Shown piece after piece: positions 35,449 to 49,560 of a stretch of 64,000 nucleotides of DNA (within the stretch, counting starts at the first letter, position 1; every line of letters begins with the position of its first letter). This DNA is from Hymenolepis diminuta (lineage: Eukaryota; Platyhelminthes; Cestoda; Cyclophyllidea; Hymenolepididae): assembly GCA_900708905.1 (NCBI GenBank), contig CAADRB010000084.1:1-64000 (forward strand), in the 5' to 3' direction. A program made the position numbers and the translations under genes. A model generated the notes under the pieces. The model was not told where the DNA came from, did not search any database, and saw only the letters and a program-made list of their open reading frames with translations.

Positions 35449-38380
35449 TTTATTTATTTCATCTTACATACGTTCCTGATAAATTATTGATTTGCATAGG
35501 CCATAGTGGGACACAAACAACGCACAGTTATGTAACTCTTAGGATAGGATTGGCACCTCCACCCTCTCTTTTAGGCTTCGGTGTACGTCTACATTCAGAC
35601 CCACATTAAATAGGGGATATTAAGAAAATACAAATAAACGCAAACCTTCGCTTTTGAAAAATTATATCCACTACAGTTGTCATCAGCTTGACTTAAAGAA
35701 TGTAAGCTCCAATCGAACGCTCTCAAAGTCCCATGAAATAAAGTTCTAGAGACAAGGAGGCCCAAACTGCAACTGTGGCATGGTATAAATTATATCTTTA
35801 GGGCTGAAATCTCCATTTGCCTTTTTCATCATCTTGATAACTGTGGTATTGGAAGCAATGTATTTCATGTAATAATTGTTTCTTAAATACAATCCTTTGT
35901 TTAAATATACCAAATAATCTGAACAGGAGATGGGATTCGATCAAAATAAAACTACTACTGAGAGAAACAAGTGCAAAATAAATATTTGCCTTAAATTTTG
36001 TGATTATTGTTGTTTGAATGTTGATAAAATCAAAAAATCATTTTTAAAGAAGACAAAACAATGCTTTGTTTTGCACCGCAGTTGCTCTGTAGACACCATT
36101 TCATCACTATGCCACTTCCACTTCATAACCGCGGAAGGTCGCAGCATAATAATATCAATAGTCAGATCGATCCGATCAAATATCAATAACTGATTCAATT
36201 TTCTCCGGCCAATCACAATCCCACGAACCCAAATCTTATGTATAAATAAATTTTTCATCACATTAATAAATCCGGCCTCGTCTGGCTTGTCGTCTGGTCT
36301 TGTCTGGTTTAATTTATTTTCTCTTCCTCTTTGCGTCTGTGAAATGATAACATATCTCATAGCAATACATTATAAAACTTCCCGAACAGGATTTCATCCT
36401 ATATCTTATATATTGAAATCACACGTTTTGATTTATAATTTATGAATGCCTACTACTAAGGGATAAAATGAGGGAAAATCTAAAATTAATATATATGATT
36501 TACGTTATTTCAGGGACATAAAGATGTTTGAATTTGATCAACTTCTCCTTCTTGAAATTCCTATTTAACTATGGTGGTATATGGTAAACCTTAATAGAAC
36601 ATAAAGTCGACTTTTCACAAGAATTGTTACATGAAATACATTCTTCTAACACTAACTCCTCTTTTCTGTAATTCATAGCACTAAAATTTTTTCATCTAGG
36701 AAAGGATTATATCCCTCATACGGACTTTTCTTCGACTATGATTTCCACGTTAAACTGTGCCTAATCATTAGTCAATCGAATTTTCACATTTTCCACTTTG
36801 TTTCTGATTTAACACTGACATTAGGATGGCATAATTCCGACTGATATTGAGAAGTAAACATATGTTGAGGAAACATTTCACAATTTTTTCTCCTCCGTCG
36901 GCGACTAAATTTGTGAATGGATCAAGTGTATAAATGACATGTTTTTACTTATCAATCACTAAAAATTTTGACGCATTCAGACGCCCTAATGTCTTACTTT
37001 TTTCACACCTTGACGCATTTTATCTGATGGTCTGCATATATTCAGAAACACTGACTTTTCAAACTCAAATTCAAATTCGAATAATGTGTCAGTAATAATT
37101 AAATTGGGATTTTTGAGTTACTAATATGTGAGTTGTGGAAACTCCACTAATTACTATTTTGTAAGATACCTGGTTTAATTAAAATTTTGTAAGGTGATAT
37201 GGTGAGAAAAATATTTCAGGTGTTTTCCCAACATCTGCTTTATTATCATTAACATGGCAACGCGACAAACTTTTACAAATTTCAATCATGGAATAGCATC
37301 TGAGAACGGGAAACGGTCAATAGTCCATCAAGGGATAAAACTGAAGGGGAATAGGCGCACATAATGAAGTCAGGACATTAAGTCTCATTTCATTTGAATT
37401 TTGAGGCACTGAAGAGTCGACTTTCTTGTAATATTTAAATTTTCCAAATCTCAATTTTCATGGAAGAATTCTCTGATTTCTGAATGAATTCATATTTGTG
37501 ACAGTCAAAACCTGATGACTAGTTGATTTAATTGAAGGGTAATCATTAAAATCTACAAGTTGAAAAGAAAGATATATGTTGATTAATATTGCGTTTATTG
37601 GAGTGGAATTTTAACATTTGACATCGAGTGCTGATTGATTCTTCTTTATTTCCAAACATTCCTTGATTTGTAAAACTTAAGAATGCAAAGCTTACTTGAA
37701 ATTCATTCTGACATATAGAAGATGGAAATTGGATTTGGCTTCGGGTTTTCTTGAAAATATCAGTTTAACTTGAGTGAACTGCAGTGACCTCCGTTATAGT
37801 AAAATAAGGTTAGCTTATATCATCTTAGTTATTAGTAAAAAACGTACTAAAACGATGGGGCCAACCATCTAAAGTAGTCAACTGGTTGGCAAGTTCTGGA
37901 CATCAATTTTCTCTTGAAGACGAGGAACAATTAGTGAAATTTGATCTCTGGAATATTTAGAAAAGTGAAATGAGTGAACCAAAAGTGCTCAATTTGAATC
38001 CAAAAGATCAGATGAAGTAAGACTCCTTTCAGGCCCTGACTTTATTTTCTGCTTCTGCTCCATTCAATCCCCTTCGTTCCTTATTGAGTTGTTTTTCGTC
38101 GATTAGTATTTGTAAAAATATAAGTTACCCAATAAAATACTTAGTTGTCTAAATTTGATATCATGTAATGATTTTTTGAAATCTAATTACTTTGAATTAA
38201 TCTCATCACAAAATATAAAAATTGGGAAATTTCATAGCAGTTGATTTTTCGATAAAATCACTATTTTAATGGATTTTGATTTCTTATTAGAGTCCTTTAT
38301 CTGCATCTTCAAGGCAAGTATAATTATAAACTCGCTAAATTCTTGATCAATAAATTAAATTACACACGAGCTTAACATGC
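35449..38380. other. Gene-free AT-rich stretch
   Basis: The longest frames (35930-36193 plus and 36004-36360 minus) overlap on opposite strands and lack splice or family support. A cluster of three GTCTGG words lies at about 36280-36308. No genes or structured repeats are otherwise seen. Confidence 0.35.
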
Positions 38381-38960
38381 ACGTAAATCAATCGATTGGC
38401 AGAAGTTAGCGAAACGGTTGAAATAATTACGCAGTGAATTCCTTTGGCGATTTGCGACATATCCTTGCTCCCACGACGTCACTCCCATATTTGTTTGATA
38501 TAAACGCGAAAGGAGCGAAAGGGCAGGGTTCACTATCATGTTTTTACAACTCTCTCCTCTCTTCCTAATTCTTCTGCCGTCGTAATGCATTCAAGAAGGC
38601 TGTTAATCAAGCTTGCCTGCCATCTTAATTTTGCTAATGCAACAGTCTCGATTGACAGGTTTTAGAGAGGGAATAACAGCGTCGCCACTACCACCATCGC
38701 AATCTTATTAATATTGAGGGAGAGAAAAAAGAGTAGGGTAAGATTTAAGTAGGTGAAACTCCAAGAAGTATGACACAGTGAGCTTTCTTTCTTATCAAGC
38801 CACCCAACCTACTGGATAGTAAATGGTGTTAATTGACGAGTCTGTCAGATCGACAACCCACGTTGAGAGATTACTTGCTTGTTTGTCTTCATCAATTTTC
38901 ATCTCGTCCTCCTCTCTCCTCAAGGCCTTGATCTCCATTAGCTCACACATCAATGTCTAG
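38380..38960. other. GC-richer island with ATCAATCGAT and CGATTGACAG
   Basis: The patch differs in composition from its flanks. It holds ATCAATCGAT at 38387-38396 (with the palindrome CAATCGATTG at 38389-38398), AATAATTACG, GTTAATCAAG and CGATTGACAGG at 38649-38659. These are homeodomain/TALE-type words. The minus-strand frame 38372-38590 is not supported as a gene. Candidate enhancer-like element. Confidence 0.3.
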
Positions 38961-41029
38961 AGTTGGAGATTAGCGAACTTGCCTAATTAGAAACGGAAAA
39001 TATATGATCGAAAGTACTATTGTGTAGGATTATAACCCATGGCGTGGTAAAACACATACGGGATTAAAATATGGAACTGTATCTGAATGCGAAATATAAC
39101 ACACTTTCAAGTAAGAAATGAAATAGGGGTTAGAAAGGTTAATATCTATATAATACTGTTACTTTATCAAAATTCCGGAATCGCTACTTTGCCCATTTTG
39201 TAATTTTCGAATGTTTTAAAACGAATTGTTTTATGATTTGCTTCCTGAATTTTTGTTCGAGTGCATGTTAACAATATTTATAACTTATTGACACGTTGAT
39301 TTACTTGAATGGCTGGTCATGGCACTTTGATTCATTTGTATTTGAAATGAAGTCTATTGAAAAATAATAATTTACATATAATATCGATCACATTTTTGTT
39401 TTCACTTACCATCCATATGATATTATTAACTGATTATTAAATAAGATATCGTGATTATGATGGTGATTGTTTTCAAATTTCTTAACTTGTTTACTTCCTG
39501 CCACAAATGTATTTGAGAAATTTATAGTCAGCAAATTAACTGAATACGCAGGTACAAAAAATTTCGGATATTGTCACAGTAAATTTTTCACCTTAGAAGA
39601 TTTTAATTGACTATTTATATCATTTGAAACGGATACTAATTGTGCAATTATATATTTTACAAAAGAAGTGGGGTTATATTTAGAAATTATACATAGCTGA
39701 AATATCATATTTTAAATAAATTTTTTGGAGAAAAACGATATTTCATTAAGTTATTCTATCAGAGAAAGTGGACGATGAGAAATTTTGAATCAAATTTTTT
39801 GAGGTTGAGAAAACATTCGAAAGTCCCTGTGAAATTTGAGCAAATCGCTCTACTTGTCGCCAAGAGTTCTTTGTTTATTTTGTTTAAATGAAATTCACGC
39901 AATATAAGGCTATATAACTTTCGGAATAGTTTACATCCTGTCAATGGTTTTCTAGCGTTGATTATTTTTAATAAATATTATACGAAAAATAATTCTTGTG
40001 TACTATTTCTCCTGTAGGGTTAGTAACCACAGAAACATGATTAAGCCGCATCTCTTTTCTGATTTCTGAAATAGTAAATTAAAAATAGATAATTTAATTT
40101 AAGGGCTTCGCCAAAATTGCTTTGAATGCTGAAACTGTTCAGAAGTTGCTTTAGTTGTGGGAAGAAAATCCACATAGCTGATTGCTTTGATTTGTTCTCC
40201 ATTTAGGTCATTGAGAAATGGGACGATGTTATCAGCAATTTAATTTCGATTTACCCTCCATAATTAATCACTCTGAATTTAATTTGAATCAAAGCCTCCT
40301 TAACTCTCATTGTATTTCCAATAAAACTAAAAAAATATTACAATAAAATACTCTTCAGTATTATAGTTCAACTTCTTAAAAAAGCTAAAACTGGTAGTTG
40401 AAACAATTAAGGCGATAAACCCTTCATTAAATAACAGAATATTTTTCTATAAGCCTCTAGAGCGCAGAATCCTCGCCCCACTCGTGATAAGAGAAAATCG
40501 TAGCAAATTATTGGTAATCATTTTGCCATTGACTGATTTTTAGAAGTCAAAGTACCTGTAACCATGCAAATTAGTCAACCTGTCAGTAAGCCGTAAATTC
40601 ACTTAGAAAACAGGAGACAAATTCTGTAATTTGGAAATTGGGACATTATAACTTTAAGCAGTATGCAATACTCAAGAAGGGAAGGGCGCGAAATCTGACT
40701 TTAATAATCACATTTTGTAAGAACCTTTAGATATCCTACCTTTAATTTCTACTTCTAACACATCTGCATTACTCATAACGCATAGTTATCAGTCCTTGTG
40801 TTTTGACGATTTTTTCAAGATAAGAAAGTGGTAAAATATTTCCCTTTACCGTGGATAATAAATAAAGTTCCTAAGTTATTTTTCTATCTGTCCTGTGCAT
40901 TATCTATGCCTTGGCAATAATCCAATTCCTCTTCTATTCTGGGAGTTGATGTCCTTTAATAATATTTCGGCTCTATTTTCAGTTGACTTGAATTAATTCA
41001 ATGCAGATACGAGTGATTTTCCAAACCCT

Positions 41030-41540
41030 CCACCAAGGCGCATCTTGTTTTGACAGCCTTCCCTCTCTCAGGGCGTCTTGCCTTATCTTTCAACTTAATG
41101 CGAACGACGAGGAAGTCAGCAAGAAAGGAAAGAGGAAAAAAGAACAGGTTTTTTAATAAAAAAGAAAGATTAACAAAGAGTTGGAGGGGAAGGAGTAAGC
41201 TGGGCTCGTCACAGTCCCTTAAGAGTCTTTCAATCAGATATCACGGGCGTTATAGCAAGAGTCCGTGTCAGACAGAACGGGGTGGCTGAAGGAGAATAGG
41301 GGGAAGGGTGTAGATGAGTGAAAACTGAAAGGCTCTGGCGTCTGATAAGTTTCATACTAATCACAAATTGATTAGTGACTGCGCGTTGGACTCCTGACTG
41401 CTCGCCTCCTTCTGTTAGCTCTACCATTGCTCAAGCTCTTCTACTAAGTGATATGACGCCATGGCCACTTAGACAACATTGATAACCCTAATAGCACATG
41501 CGTAGACACCTTCAGAATTGTCTACGCCACCTTTTGATTA
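41030..41540. other. GC-richer purine/pyrimidine-biased island
   Basis: A balanced-composition block (AGGGCGTCTTGCC at about 41068, TATCACGGGCG at about 41237) lies in AT-rich DNA. Overlapping frames on both strands (41050-41289 and 41230-41427) have biased, low-complexity products and no splice support. Candidate regulatory element. Confidence 0.25.
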
Positions 41541-43739
41541 TGGCATTAATTTGATGAGACGCATTTATCTATCCTTAAATCTCATTTGTCTCATTCACAC
41601 TTAATAAACATATTAACTGATGATGCAATATCAGCCTACACCGTAATAGATTTTTATTTAAATATTTATATAGTCTTTAACTTTGCTAGGATAATTATTA
41701 CGCGATTTCTTTTTCAAGTACCAGTATCAGGGGAACAAGTTATTTCTATTAAGTGGCTATTTGACATTCCACTATTTCTATAGTATTAATAAAGATGGGC
41801 AAGTTTAATCAGTCTCTCAACCTTAAAAATGTTACTTTTCGTAGCAATATTCGATGCGTTTATATTTACCCTAGAACTGGCTCACTGGGGTTTGCAACGG
41901 TTTAAAAAGGTGATGTCCAATACAAAAGAATGAAGTATCAAATTCTAGTTGTTATTTACAGAAGACCAGTAAAGTTCACAATGAACTGTACTCCAATATA
42001 TGGTTAATCCTTTAATTAATATAAACAGATTATAGGTCAAATTATATATTTATGAAAAGGAAGAAAATAAATTTTAAAAGTGCCAATTTCATCAAGACTA
42101 AATATTTAATAATCTTAAAAATTATTTATTCCCCATGGCAGTATCATATCATTTTAGTTCAGTTTTCTTCTTCGCTTCGTTCTGTTTGTCCTCTCGGCCC
42201 TTAAACTGTTTATGGAATTCACTCCCTATCTTACACTTCATATTAAGGTTTATTTTGTCATTTCGGCTTAATATTTTCGAGGCTACCGGCTGCCCTATGT
42301 CTTGTCTAATTCAGGGATAGAGGAACATTCTTTATCTTCTTTCTATCTTGCGGCAGTAGGGTTTGCAAAACTGAGAAAGGCAATTGCTTGACTATTTTCT
42401 CCTGCCTTAAATTGATGATTTCACCTATTCCCAAGCCTTTTGTCAGTTATTCCCCTATTTTCTCTGTTTGAATTAATGAATTTGGTCAAATAACCAAAGT
42501 TTTCATTTAAATCATCTCCAACAGACCGGTGAGCTTAATATATTTCGGGATCTTCTTACCTCCCGAGATAAATGAAGGAATTGTTCCAAAAGTTGCTATG
42601 TTCCGATCAGTCTTGATAATAATAGTATCAGCTTACTTAATAGCAAATGATTTTCCCGCTACCTTTTTGCATATATATAACTATTTGCCTATCTGATTGC
42701 ACTTTCGTTGAACTTTAACGAATTCTATAATCCACTCCTTTGCTCACTGGAAAATGGTTCTAAATAAAGGAGGCGATAGCCAAAGGTGTCATAGGTTAAG
42801 ACTTTAATCAAGCAACCTTGCTTAGTTGGAAAACTAATCCGAATACCTCAAAAGTATCAACAATCTTAGAATGTCCATTTCAGAAGTTGTGATCATGGAT
42901 CGCCCTTAAATGGGTAGAGTTACAATCTGAGCATCCCTCATTAGGGAGGTGCCATAATATTTTCTCTAAAGTAGGTTAGGACTGAGTTTATTCTGGTTGA
43001 TCAAAGTCAACCCAAGTCATGCAAAGTTATAAGTGGATGTGAGAAAGAGGAAGGGCTTATTAGTTCTCTATATCGACGGTCAATGCAAATTCCTTATTCC
43101 TATATGATAAATATATCGTTAGTTTGATTTAACGTAACGTGACCTCTATACAGTCTTGAAAATATCTGGATTGCTTTAACTCAAATGGTCACCGCCTGAG
43201 ATGACCTGAACCTTACCTCGACAGATGTGACCCTACCAGAGGAATTTCATAAACTAAAGGACAAGCACTAAAAGTGCATTTTATTGGATTACGTGTCCTT
43301 CTAATTAGTATATTTGATTCCGTAATGAGCTAACTTACGCATGTATTCTGATCCATTTATTAAATCAGATCAAAGTCATGAGTGACATTTTTGGGAAAAA
43401 CCCAAGGGAAAAATGTAGGAATATAACTATTAAAGTTTCGTTTAAATTGAAGCCCCTCTTTTATTATTTTAAAATACCTCAAACAAGTAGGTAATATGTG
43501 AGATAAAAATAAAATGCACCAGTTCGGGATGAAACAAATTAACTAATAAATAACACTTTTCTTCCTCAAGATACGTGGTTTTAGTGATTTACTTGTCAAA
43601 CAGTATCGTAATAATTGGTTTAATTAGCCATATCTTCTATTCTGTTGCTTCTGACAAAGAAAACTGAAAGCTCGTGGAACAATTGTTCAATGAAGACGCT
43701 TTACAAACAGGAGCAAAGAGAAGGTGTAGAATTTAGCGG

Positions 43740-43850
43740 TAGCAATGCTCATCTGCGAAATCAGAGGCTACAGGTTTGAAGCCCATCAGTGTACTTTTGT
43801 GCTGACTTACACTTAGTAAATACGATCTGCTAGTAAAATTTTCTTAACTT
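43740..43850 (+). repeat. SINE-like copy (degraded head)
   Basis: GGCTACAGGTTTGAAGCCCATCAGTGTAC resembles the B-box region and following bases of the SINE family (GGTTCGAATCCCATTGG in the best copy). The body is not clear. Confidence 0.35.
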
Positions 43851-45164
43851 AGAGTCCATTTGTGAGTTTACATTGTAAGAAAATGTGTTATTTGAACTCT
43901 TCTTTACATAACGAAGGTTAAAGGATTACGCATTAACAACATATAAATGTACTTATGGATTGGCTTAATCTTGATAAACTTGATCTAACAGTAGATCATT
44001 TTTAACCAAAATGTCATACAACAAAATTTCAGTTTACTGAAGAATTTGTGCATCTGATTTATTACGTTTTCTTCTTACTGAGGTGAGAAATTGCTCTTGT
44101 AGTGAAAACAATGCTTCAATAATAAGAACTTTTGAATGAGCCTTTATAGACCAGTTGGTATAAAGTCCAATTCTTGCTGCGTTTGTTATCGCCATATATG
44201 AATCAAAAGCCTCTGCAAAATGGTAAATTCCATTTCTGGGGAGAAGTTGTTAAAATAATCGAATACTCGAACCCTTTAAATAAACTATTCGCCTTACCAA
44301 AACTCTTGAGAAATTAGACTTACCAGTACGGGTCTTCCCATTTCCATTAAAGGCAGTGTCAGTGACTCTTCACCTAGGTAAAAAGAATGAGAAAATCATG
44401 TTCGAGTTAACCAGATTATCTAGTGTGGTTGGTGAACTGTGACTTAGCAGATCTACACTGGGCCACTGTGGAATATCAATAAAATTTACATAACTCAAAG
44501 ATGGCTTGATAGAATTTTATTTATAATAAAAGTTGTGTTCTTTAACAAGTTTATTTTGCCATAATGGATTGATAAAAATTTCTATTCATATTGACAGATT
44601 ATAAGAATAATTTAACACAAAAGATTTACAGGAATTCTGACAGTTCACTATATCTCTCTGTTTCAAAAGATCTTAAAATTTGACATTTTTATTTTATTTC
44701 TCTAAAATACCGTGAGATAAAAACACGAAATGCCTTGATGAAGGTATAAACATCATTCAAAAAAAGTCATGTAAGTAATCACTAAATTCAAAAATATACG
44801 AATTGGAGACGAAACTGTATCAACTCAGCGAAGGACTGATTTCCCTACTTGGCTGTTAGAAAGGTAATAAAGAGAGTTGAAAAGGATCCTTAAAGACTAG
44901 CACAATTCACACAAAGAAGGTCCATATTTGGTACAAATAATGTTTAATTATCGCCGGACTAATAGACAGTGCTCTGATTTACTTTTGAAAGATGTTCAGT
45001 GAGCTACCTGGAAAATAATCGAAACTGCATCGGAGAGCGTCGCTGATGAGCACAAATCCCAATCGTTTTTTAAGGTGCAAATACAGTTCATAGACGCCTG
45101 TAAAAGTTTAGAAATTTGAGACCAACCAATTGACCTTTTAAGTGCAGACAAATGTAGGGATCAT

Positions 45165-45340
45165 TTCATGACGGTACCAATCCCCACTCCTCTCCTCCCC
45201 TTCCCCCCTCCCATGATTATAAAATGGAGAACAGATGACGATCGTTTGACAGCATGGTCATTAAACTTGGCCGTTAATGTCGAATTGTGCAACACTCATT
45301 TTGAATTACCATCGTGCACCACCGACCAATTTTTATTGTA
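45165..45340. other. Small C-rich island
   Basis: CCTCTCCTCCCCTTCCCCCC at about 45188, then GACGATCGTTTGACAGCATGG and CATCGTGCACCACCGACC, lies in AT-rich flanks. No coding chain is seen. Candidate regulatory element. Confidence 0.2.
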
Positions 45341-46044
45341 GTTTTATTAGTTTTCATTTCAACCTCCCAAGGTGATTTGGTTAAAAATTTGTCTGTTACT
45401 TCAACAAAACTTTATTTCTTTCTTGCTGCACTTTATAGAGCCCCCGAATTAATTATTCTTTAAGAAAAATTCTGCACGAAGTGTGGACTGATTGTCCCAT
45501 ATGAAAATAGTCAATATCAGTTAAAAGCAATTAGATTGTATCAAAAACATGGGAGTTGTCTGAAAAATAGTAAATTGAATATTGATAATTAAATGACAGT
45601 AAATTGTTAGAAAACCTCATTCACTAAGCAGTCCTTCAAGGAAGAAGTGTGTGTCATTTTCTAAAACTTAGTTAGACGCGCATTTATGATATTTAATTAC
45701 TAATGAAATTATTATAATTGAAACTTTTACTGTGTTAAACGCTTTTTTCTAATACACCCCTTGCTAAAAATGTCACAAGCACATCCTAAAATTTGACTAA
45801 AAGTCCATAAATTCTTAAGGAATTAATCTTCTACAATTCTAGAAAGATACTTTTCAAGTTATATTCTTTTAACAGTTATACGGTCATTGATGTATCGATA
45901 ATTTCTCGGTATTATCAATAAGCATTGGATAATATAGGTCACTATAAAGATTGAGCTTATTCAATTCTACTTTTACAGTTTTATATCACTTATTCAATTA
46001 GTAGAATCGTATTCTAGCATTAAATTTTTTAAATCGTAAAATGC

Positions 46045-46205
46045 TTCGCCAGTGACTCGGCGCTAACATTCATGTTTATCAAGGCGGAGGTCAAGGATTC
46101 GATGTTTATCAATATGTATCCAGCAGTCAGCTTAGTTAAAGGTACTATTAGTAGACTAGTCTCCAGGATTTCTGCCTCTTACCCAAAAAGTATTATGGGG
46201 CAAAT
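46045..46205 (+). repeat. SINE-like copy
   Basis: GCCAGTGACTCGGCGCTAAC, GGAGGTCAAGGATTCGATG, CAGCTTAGTTAAAGG and CTGCCTCTTACCCAAAA follow the family order. The last word is nearly identical to the end of the copy at 56480 (CGCCTCTTACCCAAAA). Confidence 0.5.
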
Positions 46206-46649
46206 CTTCCCCCGATAAAACTTCGAATGATTATTTTATCGATCAATTTTAACCAATGGATAGGTATTGTATTCGTTAAGAACTTGTACCTTTTTTTCTA
46301 AAACTGAAAGTAAAAATTGTTTTTTATGACCTTAAGTTTAATAGGTAAATATTCTTTCAAAATTTTTCCGTGAAGCTCAGGATCATACAGTGTTAATGAT
46401 ACGCCCCGAAATTAAACAGAAAGAACTTCGTAGATGTCTACCTTACCGAAAATATTTAAGTTTATTTATTAAGTTTGCTTACAGTTTTTCAAGTCTTACC
46501 CCACGCTAGGTTAAAATTATTGGAAATATTTTAATGTATCATTCGTAGAGATGTTCAGATATTCGATCGGTTCTTCTTTTTCCCTCAGAGCCGAAGTTTT
46601 GCCTTAGGGACCAATGATGATAAACTCAAATATCACAATAGAATGGTTC

Positions 46650-46835
46650 TTGTATTTGTTTATTAAATTGACCGTAACTTCCAAGCACGTTCGGAAAGCT
46701 TTTTCCCGCACTTTGGTATGGAAGCAGTATCGTGAAACCTCCCTGGTGAGAAAATTGAATTCTGCAATCGCTTGTATTAACCAAATCTGACCAATCTACC
46801 AACTGAGTTGGCACCGATGGGCATCAAACACCTAG
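46650..46835 (-). repeat. SINE-like copy, reverse orientation
   Basis: On the minus strand it reads TTTGATGCCCATCGGTGCC, CAACTCAGTTGGTAGATTGG, TCTGGTTAATACAAG-like sequence and ATTGCAGAATTCAATTTTCTC. This is the head-to-body order of the family. It explains the open frame at 46626-46814. Confidence 0.5.
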
Positions 46836-46974
46836 CTTCTAAGTTCTCTGAATTTCTTACTGCTGTGTATCGTGTATTTATAAAACGGATTTCTAGTTTA
46901 ACTGATAATAACAGTTTAACAAACTTCACACAAATAAGACAAAAGCAAAACATTATTTATTGCATAACTTTTTC

Positions 46975-47345
46975 TTAACTTCACCAGTCCCCCTCTACCC
47001 CTTTCATACAGTGGAGCTGATGACATGCCACATGCAATATGTGGGCCACGCCTTAGCTATGAACATCCCTTAATTCAACATAATGGGTGGCATCGTGGTG
47101 GTCTCTGGGACTGAGAACGTGTTGGGAGAAGAGGAGGTGAGAAAAGGTTATGACAATAGGCGTTCGGGTGGTCTCTGCCAGGCAGGAAATGGGCACTTGA
47201 GAGCGTTTCCCATGGTCTGAAATAAGAAGATATTTTGTTTATCACTTCATTCCTTTTCTTCCCCAAATAGGAGCATTGATAGTGTGAGGTGAATATTTCT
47301 TTGCTCCCTACTATCGTTCTTCCTCTTCATCCCTGGCATATATTT
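46975..47345. other. GC-richer island, candidate regulatory element
   Basis: A compact patch with CCCCCTCTACCCC, GGGTGGCATCGTGGTGGTCT and GGCAGGAAATGGGC stands out from AT-rich flanks. No coding model fits. Confidence 0.2.
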
Positions 47346-48692
47346 ATTCACTTCTCTAAAGACAGTTTGTGTGAGAATATACCCATATTTTTTTAAGAAT
47401 AACGGAATTTGAGTTCAAATTACTGTATCAGTCAGTTCATTTTTCATATGGTCTCTCTTGAAAATAATTCTAAAGAATACATTGTTGGAATTTATAAACG
47501 TAACTAAAAAGATTCTATTCGTAAGTAGTTTCAAATGTTTATATTCTTTAAAATTTGATAGCATTACTGTGCGACTTTCTACATATTCTTCCTAACTAGC
47601 ATCAAACTTATGATATTAATAGGGATTATAGTAAAGTTAGAAGTTGAACAGAATAGATGAGATAAAAATAGCAAAAGTTCGACCCGCTTCTTTTTAACTC
47701 CAGAGACGATCGGCCTTTTCTTCCACGGTTTGAAATATGTGAGGATAATAAATTCAATTGCAGCTTAGTTTTGAACGTTGTGAGGGAAAGTTGCATTTTT
47801 TGATGGATTAATATTTTATCTACTTTTGTTTTCGTAACCAGGTATTTCACAAACCAGTTCTAAATCATTTGAGAGCAGAAGTGTATATCTGAAACTAAAC
47901 AATTGAGAATTAAGAACGACTCCATTTACATTGCTAGAATGTTGAATTGATAAAACCGAAGATTTAATAAAGAGATTTTGTACTTTTAAAGTCAATATTA
48001 TGCTCTTTAAAAATGTAATTTTCAAACATCGTTAAAACTTAATAGCGGTTAATATACAGTACCATTGTAGCTTTGCATAAATATCATCGTACAATTAAAT
48101 GTTTAATAACCTACCAGGTTATCGGCATACTAAGAGGTTAGAAACCAGCTTTTCTTGAACGAAGATGATAAAGGCTCCTTAAAGAAGTGCATGCTCAGAT
48201 GGATGAAGAGGTCAATAAGTACTGTCATGGAAACTCTTGAGTGGTTCAGACAAGTACAATCGAGTTCTAAAGTAAAATACGATTTTCTAGTCAAACTTGT
48301 ATTATCCATGTTATCATTTATAAAAGAACAAGATTAATAATAAAAATTTGAGATTTTTAAAATGGATTCCTTTCAGTCTTTCAGTTCTAGAATAATTAAA
48401 TGTTCTATTTCGATAAAAACTGATATATTCAGAGTTCTAGAGATGTATTTCAAGGCTTGAATTTTCCCAGTCGTTTATAATTTTTGAAAATTGTGATATT
48501 CTAAGAATAATCCTGAATGTTACTATAATTGGAAAAAAGGCAAACAAATGAAAACCCTCCTATTAGCTTACTGAGCCACCTTTTCTTTGCTAATTATTGC
48601 CTTTATCATTATTACTCTTATCCTAAAATGTTCATCTTTCGTCAATTTGTTAGCGGGTTCAGAAATAAAAGATATCCCAGTTAAAAAAACCA

Positions 48693-48709
48693 ATATATAT
48701 ATATATATA
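48693..48709. repeat. (AT)n microsatellite
   Basis: An uninterrupted AT dinucleotide run. Confidence 0.85.
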
Positions 48710-48879
48710 AACAAATATTGATAAGCCGGCTTATAAGCGGATAAATCAGCCTATGTAATCAACATGAATATCTTCTCAACTAATACCAACAATCATACGG
48801 GAGATAATCTCCAAAATAGGATTTGCCACTGCAACTTCTCTTGCAAAGTTCAGAGTAAGTCAGGCTATCAGAGTGAATA

Positions 48880-49560
48880 TCTTTCCATCACTGCCTCTCT
48901 CCCTCCCTCTCTCCCTCTCTCTATCAGAAACCCCAAATTCCTCTGATGTCATACCACTTTTGCATGCTTATCAAAGAATTCGCCTTGTTGAAATGCCTAT
49001 AATCAGATATCTATCTCCTCCACACAGTATCCCTTCTACCCCACCCCTCATATTCGTTATTTACACGCCAGAACATCACAGAGAAGATAATCAAAACTCC
49101 CGATCGTGTAGAATACATACCGGAAATGTTTTCCTGAATCCATCTCTTGCTCTCCTGTGACATATTTATGTTGCATGTGCGTGCAGAAATTTTTTCTCTT
49201 CAATTTAAACCGCAAGATGATTTAGGCATGTTCTGACAAACTTATCAGGTCGACGTTAAGGAAAAACTCTGACCTAAATTTGCGTGACTTAGTGGCATGT
49301 GCCACGAAGCCAGAATCACCCTATTTTGCGTTCTGACCCTTCTAGCTATGACCTGCTATGTTAAATCTCACGCAATGAACTCAAAACGGAAAATTTTGTT
49401 CATTGTTATTGTTGTTGGTATCAAATCTGCCGTGGTGCAATATGATTAACTGAAAAATGTCAATCCGGAAGTCAAATTAACTTTGGAAGGGAGGAGAGGG
49501 TGTTTGTGTGAAGGCTGAGACAAGTGACGTGACTTTGATTGACAAGTGGCGTTTCACCTG
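48880..49560. other. Pyrimidine tract and GC-richer island with TGATTGACAA
   Basis: A CCCTCTCT-type tract (about 48895-48925) is followed by balanced non-coding sequence. TGATTGACAA, one base from TGATTGACAG, occurs at about 49537-49546. The frames 48764-48946 and 48873-49160 are by-products of the tract. Confidence 0.25.

Noticed and set aside
36004..36360. 118-residue minus-strand open frame
   Set aside because: It overlaps another frame on the opposite strand, has no splice context or family resemblance, and part of it is a GTCTGG cluster.
46626..46814. Minus-strand open frame
   Set aside because: It coincides with a reversed SINE-like copy.
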